Assembly: GCF_900112165.1 (NCBI RefSeq)
Contig: NZ_FOKY01000002.1
Span: forward strand, 101,450 to 165,449
Origin: Brevinema andersonii
GTDB lineage: Bacteria > Spirochaetota > Brevinematia > Brevinematales > Brevinemataceae
Reading direction: 5' to 3'
DNA: 64,000 nucleotides
The position numbers and the translations under genes were made by a program. Under the pieces are notes generated by a model. That model was not told where the DNA came from. It ran no database searches and was given only the letters and a program-made list of their open reading frames with translations. Below are positions 1 to 8,253 of the stretch, in pieces (within the stretch, counting starts at the first letter, position 1; each line of letters begins with the position of its first letter).

Positions 1-530
1 GAAAAATAGGCTTGACTGTTGCACGTTTATTTCAAAGTTTAGGGGCTTCAGTAATAGGTCACGATCCTTCACCCAGCATAGAAGCACAACAATATTCTTT
101 GTTACCTCTGGATGACATTTTATTACAATCTGATATTATTACATTACACTGTCCTTACATTCCTGACAAGAATTATCATTTCATTAACGAAGATTTTCTT
201 AAAAAAATGAAAAAGGGATCGATTCTGATTAATACAGCCCGCGGAGAACTTCAAGACATTAATGCCATTATTAAGAGTTTGAAAAGTAACCATTTAGGAT
301 ATTTTGGAACAGATACTATTGAAGATGAATCTCAGATTTTTTTTCAAAACTGGAAGGATCAAATAATACCTAACAAAGATATTAGTATATTGATGGATTT
401 ATATCCGCAAGTGCTAATCACACCACATATAGGTTCCTACACACAAGAAGCTTTGACTAATATGATCCAGATTTCTTATCAAAATTTACAAGAATTATTA
501 AACAATAGTCCTTGTTCTAATGAATTGTAA
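1..530 (+). CDS. ldhA: D-lactate dehydrogenase, 3' part (5' end outside window)
   Basis: C-terminal two thirds of a D-isomer-specific 2-hydroxyacid dehydrogenase; the frame is open from base 3, so the TTG at 12 is internal. The end of the Rossmann glycine motif (KIG.TVARLF) opens the fragment. The catalytic Arg lies in NTARGEL, the Glu in DTIEDE and the His in TPHIGSYTQEAL, so the Arg/Glu/His triad is complete. The long insertion before TPH (FFQNWKDQIIPNKD) is typical of D-lactate dehydrogenases, which reduce pyruvate to D-lactate with NADH during fermentation. Formate or phosphoglycerate dehydrogenases of the same fold lack that insertion. It ends at a bidirectional terminator shared with the convergent tRNA. 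Confidence 0.85.
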   Translation, partial: KIGLTVARLFQSLGASVIGHDPSPSIEAQQYSLLPLDDILLQSDIITLHCPYIPDKNYHFINEDFLKKMKKGSILINTARGELQDINAIIKSLKSNHLGYFGTDTIEDESQIFFQNWKDQIIPNKDISILMDLYPQVLITPHIGSYTQEALTNMIQISYQNLQELLNNSPCSNEL

Positions 531-559
531 AAAATCCCTTATTTTTATAAGGGATTTTT
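530..559. terminator. Bidirectional rho-independent terminator
   Basis: Symmetric hairpin (AAATCCCTTA / TAAGGGATTT) with A-rich and T-rich flanks, lying between the dehydrogenase stop codon and the 3' end of the convergent tRNA gene. Either strand gives stem plus T tract. Confidence 0.85.
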
Positions 560-633
560 CGTGCCTATTAGGAGTCGAACCTAAGACCTTTGGAACCGCA
601 ATCCAATGCTCTATCCAGCTGAGCTATAGGCAC
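560..633 (-). tRNA. tRNA-Arg, anticodon GCG
   Basis: Complete cloverleaf on the minus strand: acceptor GTGCCTA/TAGGCAC, D stem GCTC/GAGC, anticodon stem TTGGA/TCCAA around loop TTGCGGT, T stem TTAGG/CCTAA with loop TTCGACT, discriminator G. The anticodon is GCG, reading CGC and CGU. CCA is not encoded. Most bacteria use an ACG tRNA (A34 deaminated to inosine) for this box, so G34 is unusual. Found by eye; the fold is unambiguous. Confidence 0.92.
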
Positions 634-714
634 TTATTGATAATATTATACCATCAAAAAGACTTTATTGTCAAGATAATTTTTAAATTTTGATTTTAAA
701 AATTATCTCTTTTT

Positions 715-1395
715 TTAATATATTGAGTCAACAGAACTTATTTTTTCTATTATTGCTATAGAATTGCTAGTACCCAAGCGATCCGCACCTGCTTCAATCA
801 TATTTAACGCATCATCATAAGTACGAATACCTCCAGAAGCCTTAACTTTCATAACATTACCACATAAGGATTTCATCAATTTAACACGTTCCATAGTAGC
901 TCCACTCGTACCAAAACCCGTGGATGTTTTAATAAAGTCTGCTCCTGCATCTAAACATATCTCACTGATAATTTTAATTTCATTATCCGTTAAATAACAT
1001 ACTTCCAAAATTACTTTAACTAAAGCTCCTTGTGAATGGCTTGCTAAAACTGCTTGTTCTATATCATAACGACATTCTTCTAGCATATTAGCCCGTAAAA
1101 GTCCGATAGGCATAACCATATCGATTTCATCAGCACCTTTACCGATAGCATCAATAGCCTCGCTGACTTTGATAGCGGTTGTTGTAGCACCCAAAGGAAA
1201 GCCTACAACTGTACATACTTTTACATCTGATTGCTTTAGAATACGTGACGCTAAAGGCACATACATAGGATTCACACATACACTAGCAAATTGATACTGT
1301 TGCGCTTCATGGCAAATTCTTTTAATATCTTGTGGCAATACATCAGCTTTTAATAAAGTATGATCTATCATAGAAGCTAACTGCATTTGAGTCAT
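715..1395 (-). CDS. deoC: Deoxyribose-phosphate aldolase
   Basis: Class I aldolase that splits 2-deoxyribose-5-phosphate into glyceraldehyde-3-phosphate and acetaldehyde in deoxynucleoside catabolism. The 226-residue length is normal. The Schiff-base lysine lies in MKVKASGGIRTYDD, and DHTLLKAD near the N-terminus and FIKTSTGFG are family motifs. The start ATG has AAAGGA about 8 bases upstream. It has its own promoter just upstream and no other deo gene beside it. Confidence 0.95.
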   Translation of the reverse strand: MTQMQLASMIDHTLLKADVLPQDIKRICHEAQQYQFASVCVNPMYVPLASRILKQSDVKVCTVVGFPLGATTTAIKVSEAIDAIGKGADEIDMVMPIGLLRANMLEECRYDIEQAVLASHSQGALVKVILEVCYLTDNEIKIISEICLDAGADFIKTSTGFGTSGATMERVKLMKSLCGNVMKVKASGGIRTYDDALNMIEAGADRLGTSNSIAIIEKISSVDSIY

Positions 1396-1424
1396 ATAGC
1401 ATTTCCTTTCTTTGATTGATTAAC

Positions 1425-1453
1425 ATTATAATTCTTTTTTCATTAAAATTCAA
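1425..1453 (-). promoter_or_regulatory. Sigma-70 promoter of deoC
   Basis: On the minus strand TTGAAT, 17-base spacer, TATAAT; about 30 bases upstream of the deoC start, between deoC and the hexosaminidase gene. Confidence 0.65.
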
Positions 1454-1465
1454 GTAAATCGATAT

Positions 1466-2587
1466 TTAATATAGCTTTTCCTTTTTCAGCCTCATTACAC
1501 GAAGATATGCTTGATCAATAGCATCTTGAGAAATTTTTCCATTTTCTACATTTTTACGCACTAAAGAAACCGCATCATCAGCAAAATCCTTATAATAAGG
1601 ACCTAAATTGTTAGCATACATGACAATATCCACTCCAGCATTAATAACGGATACTAAAATTTCTTCCAAAGAAAGTTTTTGTCCATTAATCGCACCCATA
1701 TTAAGATCATCAGTAATGACAACACCTTGAAAACCCAAGTCTTGACGGAGCATCTTTTGAATAAAATTTTGCGATAAAGAAGCAGGATATTTTTGATCAA
1801 TCCGGCGATCGATCAAATGACCTACTAAAACTGTTTCATTGTATCCTTTTTTAATCAGCTCTTCATACGGGTATAATTCTATCTTATCGTAAGTTTTGGT
1901 AATATCGACCAAGTCTTCATGTGAATCCTCAACAGAGCTGCCGTGCCCGGGAAAATGTTTCAACGACGTAATAATTCCCTCATCCTGATGCCCCAATACA
2001 AAAGCATAAGCTTGATCTGCCACAACTACAGGATCAGCTGAAAAAGCTCTCCCTAATTTACCGATAATAGGATTTTCAGCATTGATATCAACATCAACAG
2101 TAGGCACATAATTCCAGTTAAAACCATATTTTTTAAGCATTTCAGCAATTTTTCGCGACTCATGGTAAGTAATATTTGTATCATTTTTTTCTCCTAATTC
2201 CTTTGGGGATGGAGGCGTATAAAAACCATTATTACTGTTAAGCCGAGCTACCTTACCACCTTCTTCATCTACAGAAATAAATAATTTAACATAAGCCAAA
2301 TCTTGTAGTTCTTGATTAAGTTTTTTAACCTGATCAGGAGAAATAATATTAGCACGTTCCTGAGGATTGCTGCGATTAAACAAAACCACACCACCAATAT
2401 GTAAATCCTCAATATAGTGCCGGATTTCCTCATTGACATCACTACCATAAAAACCAAGCATCAACATTTGGCCTATTTTGAAATCAAGAGGGATATTTTC
2501 ATAGTCATCAATCCAGCGATTATCAAAAACATGCTGCTTTGGGAAGCTGCATGTAGTCAATAATAAAAAAAATAAATATTTTTTCAT
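1466..2587 (-). CDS. nagZ: Beta-N-acetylhexosaminidase (GH3, NagZ-like) lipoprotein
   Basis: Glycoside hydrolase family 3 enzyme of 373 residues. Visible are the KHFPGHG motif followed by DSHEDL (the mobile His/Asp acid-base loop of NagZ enzymes) and VITDDLNMGAI with the catalytic Asp nucleophile. NagZ removes N-acetylglucosamine from muropeptides. The N-terminus MKKYLFFLLLTTCS is a short signal with a plausible lipobox and Cys13, so the protein probably sits in the periplasm as a lipoprotein, like Bacillus NagZ, rather than in the cytosol as in enterobacteria. It lies just downstream of kbl on the same strand (15 bases). The C-terminus is intact. Confidence 0.88.
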   Translation of the reverse strand: MKKYLFFLLLTTCSFPKQHVFDNRWIDDYENIPLDFKIGQMLMLGFYGSDVNEEIRHYIEDLHIGGVVLFNRSNPQERANIISPDQVKKLNQELQDLAYVKLFISVDEEGGKVARLNSNNGFYTPPSPKELGEKNDTNITYHESRKIAEMLKKYGFNWNYVPTVDVDINAENPIIGKLGRAFSADPVVVADQAYAFVLGHQDEGIITSLKHFPGHGSSVEDSHEDLVDITKTYDKIELYPYEELIKKGYNETVLVGHLIDRRIDQKYPASLSQNFIQKMLRQDLGFQGVVITDDLNMGAINGQKLSLEEILVSVINAGVDIVMYANNLGPYYKDFADDAVSLVRKNVENGKISQDAIDQAYLRVMRLKKEKLY

Positions 2588-2602
2588 AATCTCCCCCCAA
2601 TT

Positions 2603-3772
2603 CTAAAAATTCAATTCATTACGGATTTCACTAAAAGCTCTAACAACATATTTGAGTTGCTCTCTTGTATGCCCTGCACTGATCATTGCTCTAATGCGGG
2701 CTGTGCCACGCGGCACTGTAGGAAAGACAATAGCAGATGCATAAATTCCTTTATCAAATAATTTCTTGCTGACTTCCAAAGCTTTTGCCTCTTCCCCGAT
2801 ATGAATCGGTGTAATAGGAGTTTGGGTTTTGCCAATCGAAAAACCGGCATTTTGGATTTCTTTCTGAAAAAACAGCGTATTATCCCATAATTTTTGTGTA
2901 TATTGATCACTCTCTTCCAACATAGTAAGCGCTTCGATTACCGCTGCAACACATCCAGGAGGTAACGCCGTACTAAATAAAACCGGACGCGCACGGTGAT
3001 TCATCCATTCATAAAGACTTTTTGAACCAGCAATATACCCACCGATTACGCCAATCGCCTTCGACAAAGTGCCAACAATAAGATCCACTTGCTTGTGCAT
3101 ACCAAAATAATCAATAGTTCCACGTCCATGTTTTCCAAGAACTCCAGAACCATGAGCATCATCAATATAAGTAAGAGCATCGTAATTCTTAGCAATATTA
3201 ACCAGATCTTTAAGGGGAACAATATCTCCATCCATAGAAAATACACCATCACTAATGATCAATACTTTTTGATATTTATGACGTTCCGATTTGAGAATTT
3301 CTTCTAAGTGATTCATATCTGCATGACGAAAAACACGACGAGCAGCCTTACTTAAGCGCATACCGTCAATAATACTAGCATGATTCAACTCGTCACTAAG
3401 AATCAAATCATTCTCATCTGTGATTGCCGCAATAGCACCCATATTACAGTTAAGTCCTGATTGAAAATGATGCACATATTCTTCGTTTTTGAATTGAGCC
3501 AAACGTCGATCTAATTCTTCATGCAGATCTGAATTGCCATTAATAGTTCGAACAGCCCCTGCACCAACTCCATATTTTTCTATTGCTTCGATATTGGCAC
3601 GCTTAAGCCGGGGATGATTCGCAAATCCCAAATAATTATTAGAACAAAGATTGATAACTTCTTTCCCATTGACAATCTCTAAAGCTTCATTAGGTCCTTC
3701 CAAAACATTAAGTGCACGAAAAACACTGTCTTTTTTCAAACCGTCTACTTTTGATTTCAGAAAATCAGACAT
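2603..3772 (-). CDS. kbl: Glycine C-acetyltransferase (2-amino-3-ketobutyrate CoA ligase)
   Basis: PLP-dependent alpha-oxoamine synthase, 389 residues as usual for Kbl. The pyridoxal lysine is in GTLSKAIGVIGGY, with SNNYLGFANHP and DDAHGSGVLG as family motifs. It cleaves 2-amino-3-ketobutyrate with CoA to glycine and acetyl-CoA. The gene follows the threonine dehydrogenase by 2 bases, so the pair forms the complete two-step threonine degradation route. KBL is preferred over the related BioF or serine palmitoyltransferase because of this neighbour. Confidence 0.93.
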   Translation of the reverse strand: MSDFLKSKVDGLKKDSVFRALNVLEGPNEALEIVNGKEVINLCSNNYLGFANHPRLKRANIEAIEKYGVGAGAVRTINGNSDLHEELDRRLAQFKNEEYVHHFQSGLNCNMGAIAAITDENDLILSDELNHASIIDGMRLSKAARRVFRHADMNHLEEILKSERHKYQKVLIISDGVFSMDGDIVPLKDLVNIAKNYDALTYIDDAHGSGVLGKHGRGTIDYFGMHKQVDLIVGTLSKAIGVIGGYIAGSKSLYEWMNHRARPVLFSTALPPGCVAAVIEALTMLEESDQYTQKLWDNTLFFQKEIQNAGFSIGKTQTPITPIHIGEEAKALEVSKKLFDKGIYASAIVFPTVPRGTARIRAMISAGHTREQLKYVVRAFSEIRNELNF

Positions 3773-3774
3773 TA

Positions 3775-4728
3775 TCAGACCCCTATTTTTTCTTTTAAAT
3801 GAGAAATCATTACTCGGGTTGTTGCTTCAAGATTATAACGCGGAGAAAATCCCCATTCTTCCTGCGCTGCAGAAGTATCCAACGACTTCGGCCAACTGTC
3901 AGCAATTTTCTGCAGTACCGGATTGATTTCATAATTAATTCTAAAGTTAGGAATATATTTTTTTATTTCCTCCGCTATTTCCTTAGGTGAAAAACTCATT
4001 GCTGATACATTAAATGCATTCCGATGCTTAAGCTTAGTAGGATCTGCTTCTATTAATTGTACTATGGCTTCCAATGCATCATCCATATACATCATATCCA
4101 TACAAGTATCTTGACGTAACGGGCATCGATAAACACCTGATTGAAGTGCCTGGTAAAAAATATCTACCGCATAATCGGTTGTTCCACCCCCTGGAGGAGC
4201 TTTATAAGAAACCAAGCCAGGAAAACGCACACCACGAGTATCCACATTAAACCGTTCAAAATAGTAGTCACATAAAAGTTCACCGGATAACTTACTGATT
4301 CCATAGATTGTTGAAGGCCGCATAATAGTATCTTGAGGCGTACATTTTGAAGGAGTACCTGCTCCAAAAACCGCAATAGAGCTAGGTGTAAAAATACCAC
4401 ATTGAAACTGTCGCGCTGCTTCTAAAGCATGATACAAACCAGTCATATTAATTTGCCAGAGTTTTTGAGGATTTGTTTCACCTGTTGCAGACAAAATAGC
4501 TGCTAAATGAATAATATAATTAATTTTACGTTTCTGTACTATGTTACAAAAATGATCAAAATCTAAAACATCAAGCTGTTCAAAGGATAAATCCTTAATA
4601 GCTTGATGTTTTAGATTAGATTCTCTATCAGAAATAATAACCTGATCCGCTCCATAGCGCTCAGACAAAAATAATGCTAATTCTGTTCCAATTTGACCCA
4701 ATGCACCGGTAATTAGAAACTTCTTCAT
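3775..4728 (-). CDS. tdh: L-threonine 3-dehydrogenase, SDR/epimerase type
   Basis: Extended short-chain dehydrogenase of 317 residues: Rossmann motif TGALGQIG at residues 5-12, acidic ISDRE after strand 2, and catalytic Tyr/Lys in STIYGISKLSGE. It oxidises threonine with NAD to 2-amino-3-ketobutyrate, the Kbl substrate. This is the epimerase-like TDH, not the zinc MDR type. I start at the ATG at 4728 because AAGGTGG lies 5 bases before it; the GTG at 4737 falls inside that ribosome site. First gene of the tdh-kbl(-nagZ) unit. Confidence 0.92.
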   Translation of the reverse strand: MKKFLITGALGQIGTELALFLSERYGADQVIISDRESNLKHQAIKDLSFEQLDVLDFDHFCNIVQKRKINYIIHLAAILSATGETNPQKLWQINMTGLYHALEAARQFQCGIFTPSSIAVFGAGTPSKCTPQDTIMRPSTIYGISKLSGELLCDYYFERFNVDTRGVRFPGLVSYKAPPGGGTTDYAVDIFYQALQSGVYRCPLRQDTCMDMMYMDDALEAIVQLIEADPTKLKHRNAFNVSAMSFSPKEIAEEIKKYIPNFRINYEINPVLQKIADSWPKSLDTSAAQEEWGFSPRYNLEATTRVMISHLKEKIGV

Positions 4729-4750
4729 AAATTCCACCTTATAAAATTAC

Positions 4751-4778
4751 ATTATAAAGCATTTAGAAAATATGTCAA
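4751..4778 (-). promoter_or_regulatory. Sigma-70 promoter of tdh-kbl
   Basis: Minus-strand TTGACA, 16-base spacer, TATAAT, both hexamers at consensus. The predicted start is about 15 bases before the tdh ATG, so the leader is very short. Confidence 0.75.
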
Positions 4779-4797
4779 TGTAGACTTCTTAACAAAA

Positions 4798-5238
4798 TTA
4801 CCGAATTGTTAATAATTTTTCCAAAAAATCAACCATTGCTTGAATTTTTGGCATTTGAGTTTTTGATAATTTATTTCTTTTAGCAATTTTTTTCATATCA
4901 AATGTCGAAATATAAGTGATATTATTCGAATCCTGGTATACAGCTACTTTAAGAGGCAAATCCAATACCCAAACAGGATTTTCCTGCATCAAAGAAGCGC
5001 CGACTTTAGGATTGCCAAAAATGAATACCACTCCAGGATTCATAGATAGGCCAGCTTTTTTAGCAGCGTCAGCCTGATCAATTTTCGCAAATATAGTAAA
5101 ATTATTGCTCTTCAGTGTAGATTCGACAACTTTCAAAGTCTCTTCCAAAGAAACTGGGGATTCTTTTGTTAATACTTCTTGACTAAACATAGGAACCACC
5201 CACATCATAAAAAAAATATGTAATATTAGTTTTTTCAT
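4798..5238 (-). CDS. Exported DUF302 family protein
   Basis: 146 residues with a cleavable signal peptide (hydrophobic residues 4-18, then FSQEV) and the DUF302 fold: N-terminal repeat SLEETLKVVESTLKSNNF, central FAKIDQADAAKKAGL, then VVFIFGNPKVG and LDLPLKVAVY. Those are the conserved DUF302 blocks. The family's molecular role is not established. It stands alone between tdh and a divergent flavoprotein gene, with TAGGAGG-like sequence before the ATG. Confidence 0.85.
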   Translation of the reverse strand: MKKLILHIFFMMWVVPMFSQEVLTKESPVSLEETLKVVESTLKSNNFTIFAKIDQADAAKKAGLSMNPGVVFIFGNPKVGASLMQENPVWVLDLPLKVAVYQDSNNITYISTFDMKKIAKRNKLSKTQMPKIQAMVDFLEKLLTIR

Positions 5239-5440
5239 TTTATCCTCCTAAAAATAAACTTAATTTTACTCTAAATAAGAAAATAACACAAATTTCTTTT
5301 TTTCTAACTATTCAATAAAAAGCTACCTCTTATAAAAAACAAAAAAAATCTTGATATCACAATCATAGATAGATTATCTTAAATCACAAACTTTTTATAA
5401 ATTTTTTAAAATTTAATGCCTATAGGCAAAGAGGATCAAC

Positions 5441-6781
5441 ATGCAACAATTTGACATTATTATTATCGGAAAAACCCCTGCAGGAATAGCAGCGGCTGTT
5501 GAAAATGCTCAAGCAGGAAAAAAGACATTAATTGTAGATTATGCTAATAGTAGTACTATAACTCTCCATGCAGCAAAAAAATCCATACAAATATTATCTA
5601 ATTTGTCAAAAGAAAAAGACCCTCCCAAAGATACTTTCACAAAAGTACAATTACAGATACAACAAGATTATATCCAAGAATCCAAACGCTTGGAAGAAGA
5701 AAAAAATCTTTATATTATAAAAGATTCAGTGCAATTTATTTCGCCAACACAAATTTCCATAGGCTGTGATATTTTCACTGCTAAAAAATTTATTATTGCT
5801 CTAGAAAGTATCTTAGAAATTCCTGCTATTAATGGATTAGATACTATCTCTTATTTGACTTTTCAGAATTTTTTTCTTCAGAAATCCATCCCTCAATCAA
5901 TTATTTTTATTGGATGTGGAGCTATTACATTGGAGCTTTCAGAAGTTTTAGCTCGGTTAGGATGTCAAGTTATCATATTAGAACAAAAAGAAAACATTTT
6001 TACAGATCCGAGAATTCAAAAAAATATACAAACTAAGCTTAAAGATGCCGGTATTAAGCTCATCACAGGAGCAACGATTACTCATGTAGAACCAGAATGT
6101 ATTACTTACAAAAAACAGGATTCTCAATACACAGTAAAAGCAAAAAAAATCATGATTGCCGACAATTACATACCTGATATTGAACAATTGAATTTGAAAA
6201 AAGCAAACATAGAATATACAAAACAAGAAATTACTATCAACGAATATTTGCAAACTTCTCAAAAAAATATTTTTGCGGTAGGCTGTACAAAAAACTCAAT
6301 AAATTCAGCATATGCATCCATTATAGAAGGGTACTTGGCAATATGGAATATTAAATTCCCCTGGCTGAAAAGAAAATCAGATTCCCATTGCCTTCCTCAA
6401 GCAATTGTTGAAGATTGGGAATATGCTTTCTGTGGTTTAGATGAAATACAAGCACTGCATAAATTCGGGAAGAATCTTAAAATATACGAATTAACGAATT
6501 TCCTTCCAGATACAGAACATGAATCCCTTATGAAAATTTTTTGCTACAAAGGATATATTGTAGGAGCTTGGTGCTTGGGAAATCATGCAAATAGTATTAT
6601 TGATTTATTATATTTTATGCACACTATGAAAATTCCCCTTAAAAAAATAAGGCATACACTTCAAGAATTTCCATTAATAGGAGAAACACTATATACGTTG
6701 ACTCGGACAGCAAGAAAAAAAATAAAATTGCACAAACTTTTAGTTAATTTTTTTAGAAAAAAATCCAGGTTAAAAGTTTAA
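5441..6781 (+). CDS. Flavoprotein disulfide reductase homologue lacking the redox cysteines
   Basis: 446 residues with the two-dinucleotide fold of dihydrolipoamide dehydrogenase and related enzymes: an N-terminal FAD loop (IIGKTPAGIAAA, residues 8-19), a central NAD loop (GCGAITLELSEVLARLG) and a C-terminal interface-like domain. Where family members carry CxxxxC, this protein has STITLHAAKKS with no cysteine. The Asp of the second FAD motif (VGD) is replaced by VGCTKNS, and the C-terminal His-Glu pair is also missing. FAD and NAD binding may persist but disulfide chemistry cannot. It could be a non-disulfide oxidoreductase or a diverged relic. It stands alone, with no dehydrogenase-complex partner. 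Confidence 0.7.
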   Translation: MQQFDIIIIGKTPAGIAAAVENAQAGKKTLIVDYANSSTITLHAAKKSIQILSNLSKEKDPPKDTFTKVQLQIQQDYIQESKRLEEEKNLYIIKDSVQFISPTQISIGCDIFTAKKFIIALESILEIPAINGLDTISYLTFQNFFLQKSIPQSIIFIGCGAITLELSEVLARLGCQVIILEQKENIFTDPRIQKNIQTKLKDAGIKLITGATITHVEPECITYKKQDSQYTVKAKKIMIADNYIPDIEQLNLKKANIEYTKQEITINEYLQTSQKNIFAVGCTKNSINSAYASIIEGYLAIWNIKFPWLKRKSDSHCLPQAIVEDWEYAFCGLDEIQALHKFGKNLKIYELTNFLPDTEHESLMKIFCYKGYIVGAWCLGNHANSIIDLLYFMHTMKIPLKKIRHTLQEFPLIGETLYTLTRTARKKIKLHKLLVNFFRKKSRLKV

Positions 6782-6839
6782 CTATTTAAATTATTAGAAA
6801 TTAAAATTTGTTTTCAAAAAAATTAATTTTCTTAATTGC

Positions 6840-6869
6840 TTGATTTTTTGTAAAAAAGACTATTATAAT
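6840..6869 (+). promoter_or_regulatory. Sigma-70 promoter of the MATE gene
   Basis: TTGATT, 18-base spacer, TATAAT, 26 bases upstream of the ATG. Confidence 0.55.
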
Positions 6870-6894
6870 AAATGAAATTCTTCAGAGGTGCATC

Positions 6895-8250
6895 ATGCCC
6901 AGGCATGTCAAAGCATTAGCAAAACGAATTAATCCACTCGTATGGGGTATTGGACTGCCTGCTAGTTTACGGACGCTTTCTCAATATATCCAGCAGATCG
7001 TAGATACAATGTACATCGGCCAATACAACAGTGAAAGCTTAACGGCATTATCGTCCATTATCTTTCCATTTTGGACGATAGAATCACTATGGGTGGGGCT
7101 GTCTGCAGCAACTACCATTTTAATTGCTCAAGGCATAGGCGCTAAGCGTCATCATCAAGCCACTCAAACCGCTCAAACTACATTCTTTATTGCTTTTGTA
7201 ATGGCAATTCTATATTTTTTTTTCTGGCAGAGTTCAGGTGAACGCATTGGCATCATCATGAGCCTTCAAGGAAAAGCACTAAATGATGCTTCTGATTATG
7301 TATATACTGTATCATGGCTATATTTGTTTCGATTTTTGCTTTTAGGGGCTCCTGCTTGTATTCTGGAAGCCCTTGGCAATACCCGGATCATTATGTTAGT
7401 CACCCTTGTACAAACCACTATCAATATTATTCTTGATCCCATATTTATTTGGGGATTTGGTAGCATTCCCGAATTAGGCATCAAAGGCGCTGCTCTTGCT
7501 ACTGTTATTGCTGAATTTATCGGTGCTTCTATTCTGAGTTTATATTTTTGGCACCATAATTTCCTTAAAATTAAAACTTCTTCTTGGAATAAGCTCCATT
7601 TTTTTCTTATGCCACGCTTAAAACTTGGGATTCCCTGGGCAATCACTCAAATGATCTGGACAATATCTACATCTGTTGTAGTTTCGATGCTCAACAAAAC
7701 AGTACTTTTTGGAGGAGCTGTTCTCAATATCGGACTATTACTGAGTGATATGAGTTATCGTGTACTTTACGGCTTCGATGTCGCCAATTTATCATTAATG
7801 GGACGCTCCTTCGGGGCAAAACGAAAAGACCGCATCTTAGCAACGCTACGTTCAATGTGGCAGGTCAAATGGCTTTTAGGAACCGTAATTATTGCTACTT
7901 TTTATTTATTCCGCACACCTATTATAGGTTTGTTCACAAACGACTCTTATCTCATTAACTCAACTGTTGATAACATGCTCTGGATCATAGCAATAATAAT
8001 TGTTGCTATTCCTGTTGGCATCAATATGAGTACTCTAAATGCTATAGGTTATGGAAAATACAATCTTTTTATCAGTTTTTTTGTATCAAGTTTAAGAGTT
8101 TTTATTGTTTACTGGATGATTTTTTATATCAAATCAGGCATTAAAGGAGTATGGATTGCAATCCTCATTGAGGAGATATTACGTTTTATTTTAACATATA
8201 TTGCTTATAACCGTATCCTCAAGAAATATTGGAAAAAATGGCAGCATTAA
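6895..8250 (+). CDS. MATE family multidrug/metabolite exporter
   Basis: 451 residues in about twelve hydrophobic segments arranged as two MatE repeats. The opening helix contains LPASLRTLSQYIQQIVDTMY, the MATE N-terminal pattern in which Asp and Met precede the first loop; the second repeat begins around LGIPWAITQM. The family couples Na+ or H+ entry to export of cationic compounds. The substrate cannot be told from sequence. AGAGGTG lies 5 bases before the ATG. Single-gene unit convergent with the next gene (3-base gap). Confidence 0.88.
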   Translation: MPRHVKALAKRINPLVWGIGLPASLRTLSQYIQQIVDTMYIGQYNSESLTALSSIIFPFWTIESLWVGLSAATTILIAQGIGAKRHHQATQTAQTTFFIAFVMAILYFFFWQSSGERIGIIMSLQGKALNDASDYVYTVSWLYLFRFLLLGAPACILEALGNTRIIMLVTLVQTTINIILDPIFIWGFGSIPELGIKGAALATVIAEFIGASILSLYFWHHNFLKIKTSSWNKLHFFLMPRLKLGIPWAITQMIWTISTSVVVSMLNKTVLFGGAVLNIGLLLSDMSYRVLYGFDVANLSLMGRSFGAKRKDRILATLRSMWQVKWLLGTVIIATFYLFRTPIIGLFTNDSYLINSTVDNMLWIIAIIIVAIPVGINMSTLNAIGYGKYNLFISFFVSSLRVFIVYWMIFYIKSGIKGVWIAILIEEILRFILTYIAYNRILKKYWKKWQH

Positions 8251-8253
8251 ATT

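Noticed and set aside
3651..3990. Plus-strand open frames inside kbl and tdh
   Set aside because: They lie opposite strongly conserved coding sequence, have no ribosome site and no family resemblance.
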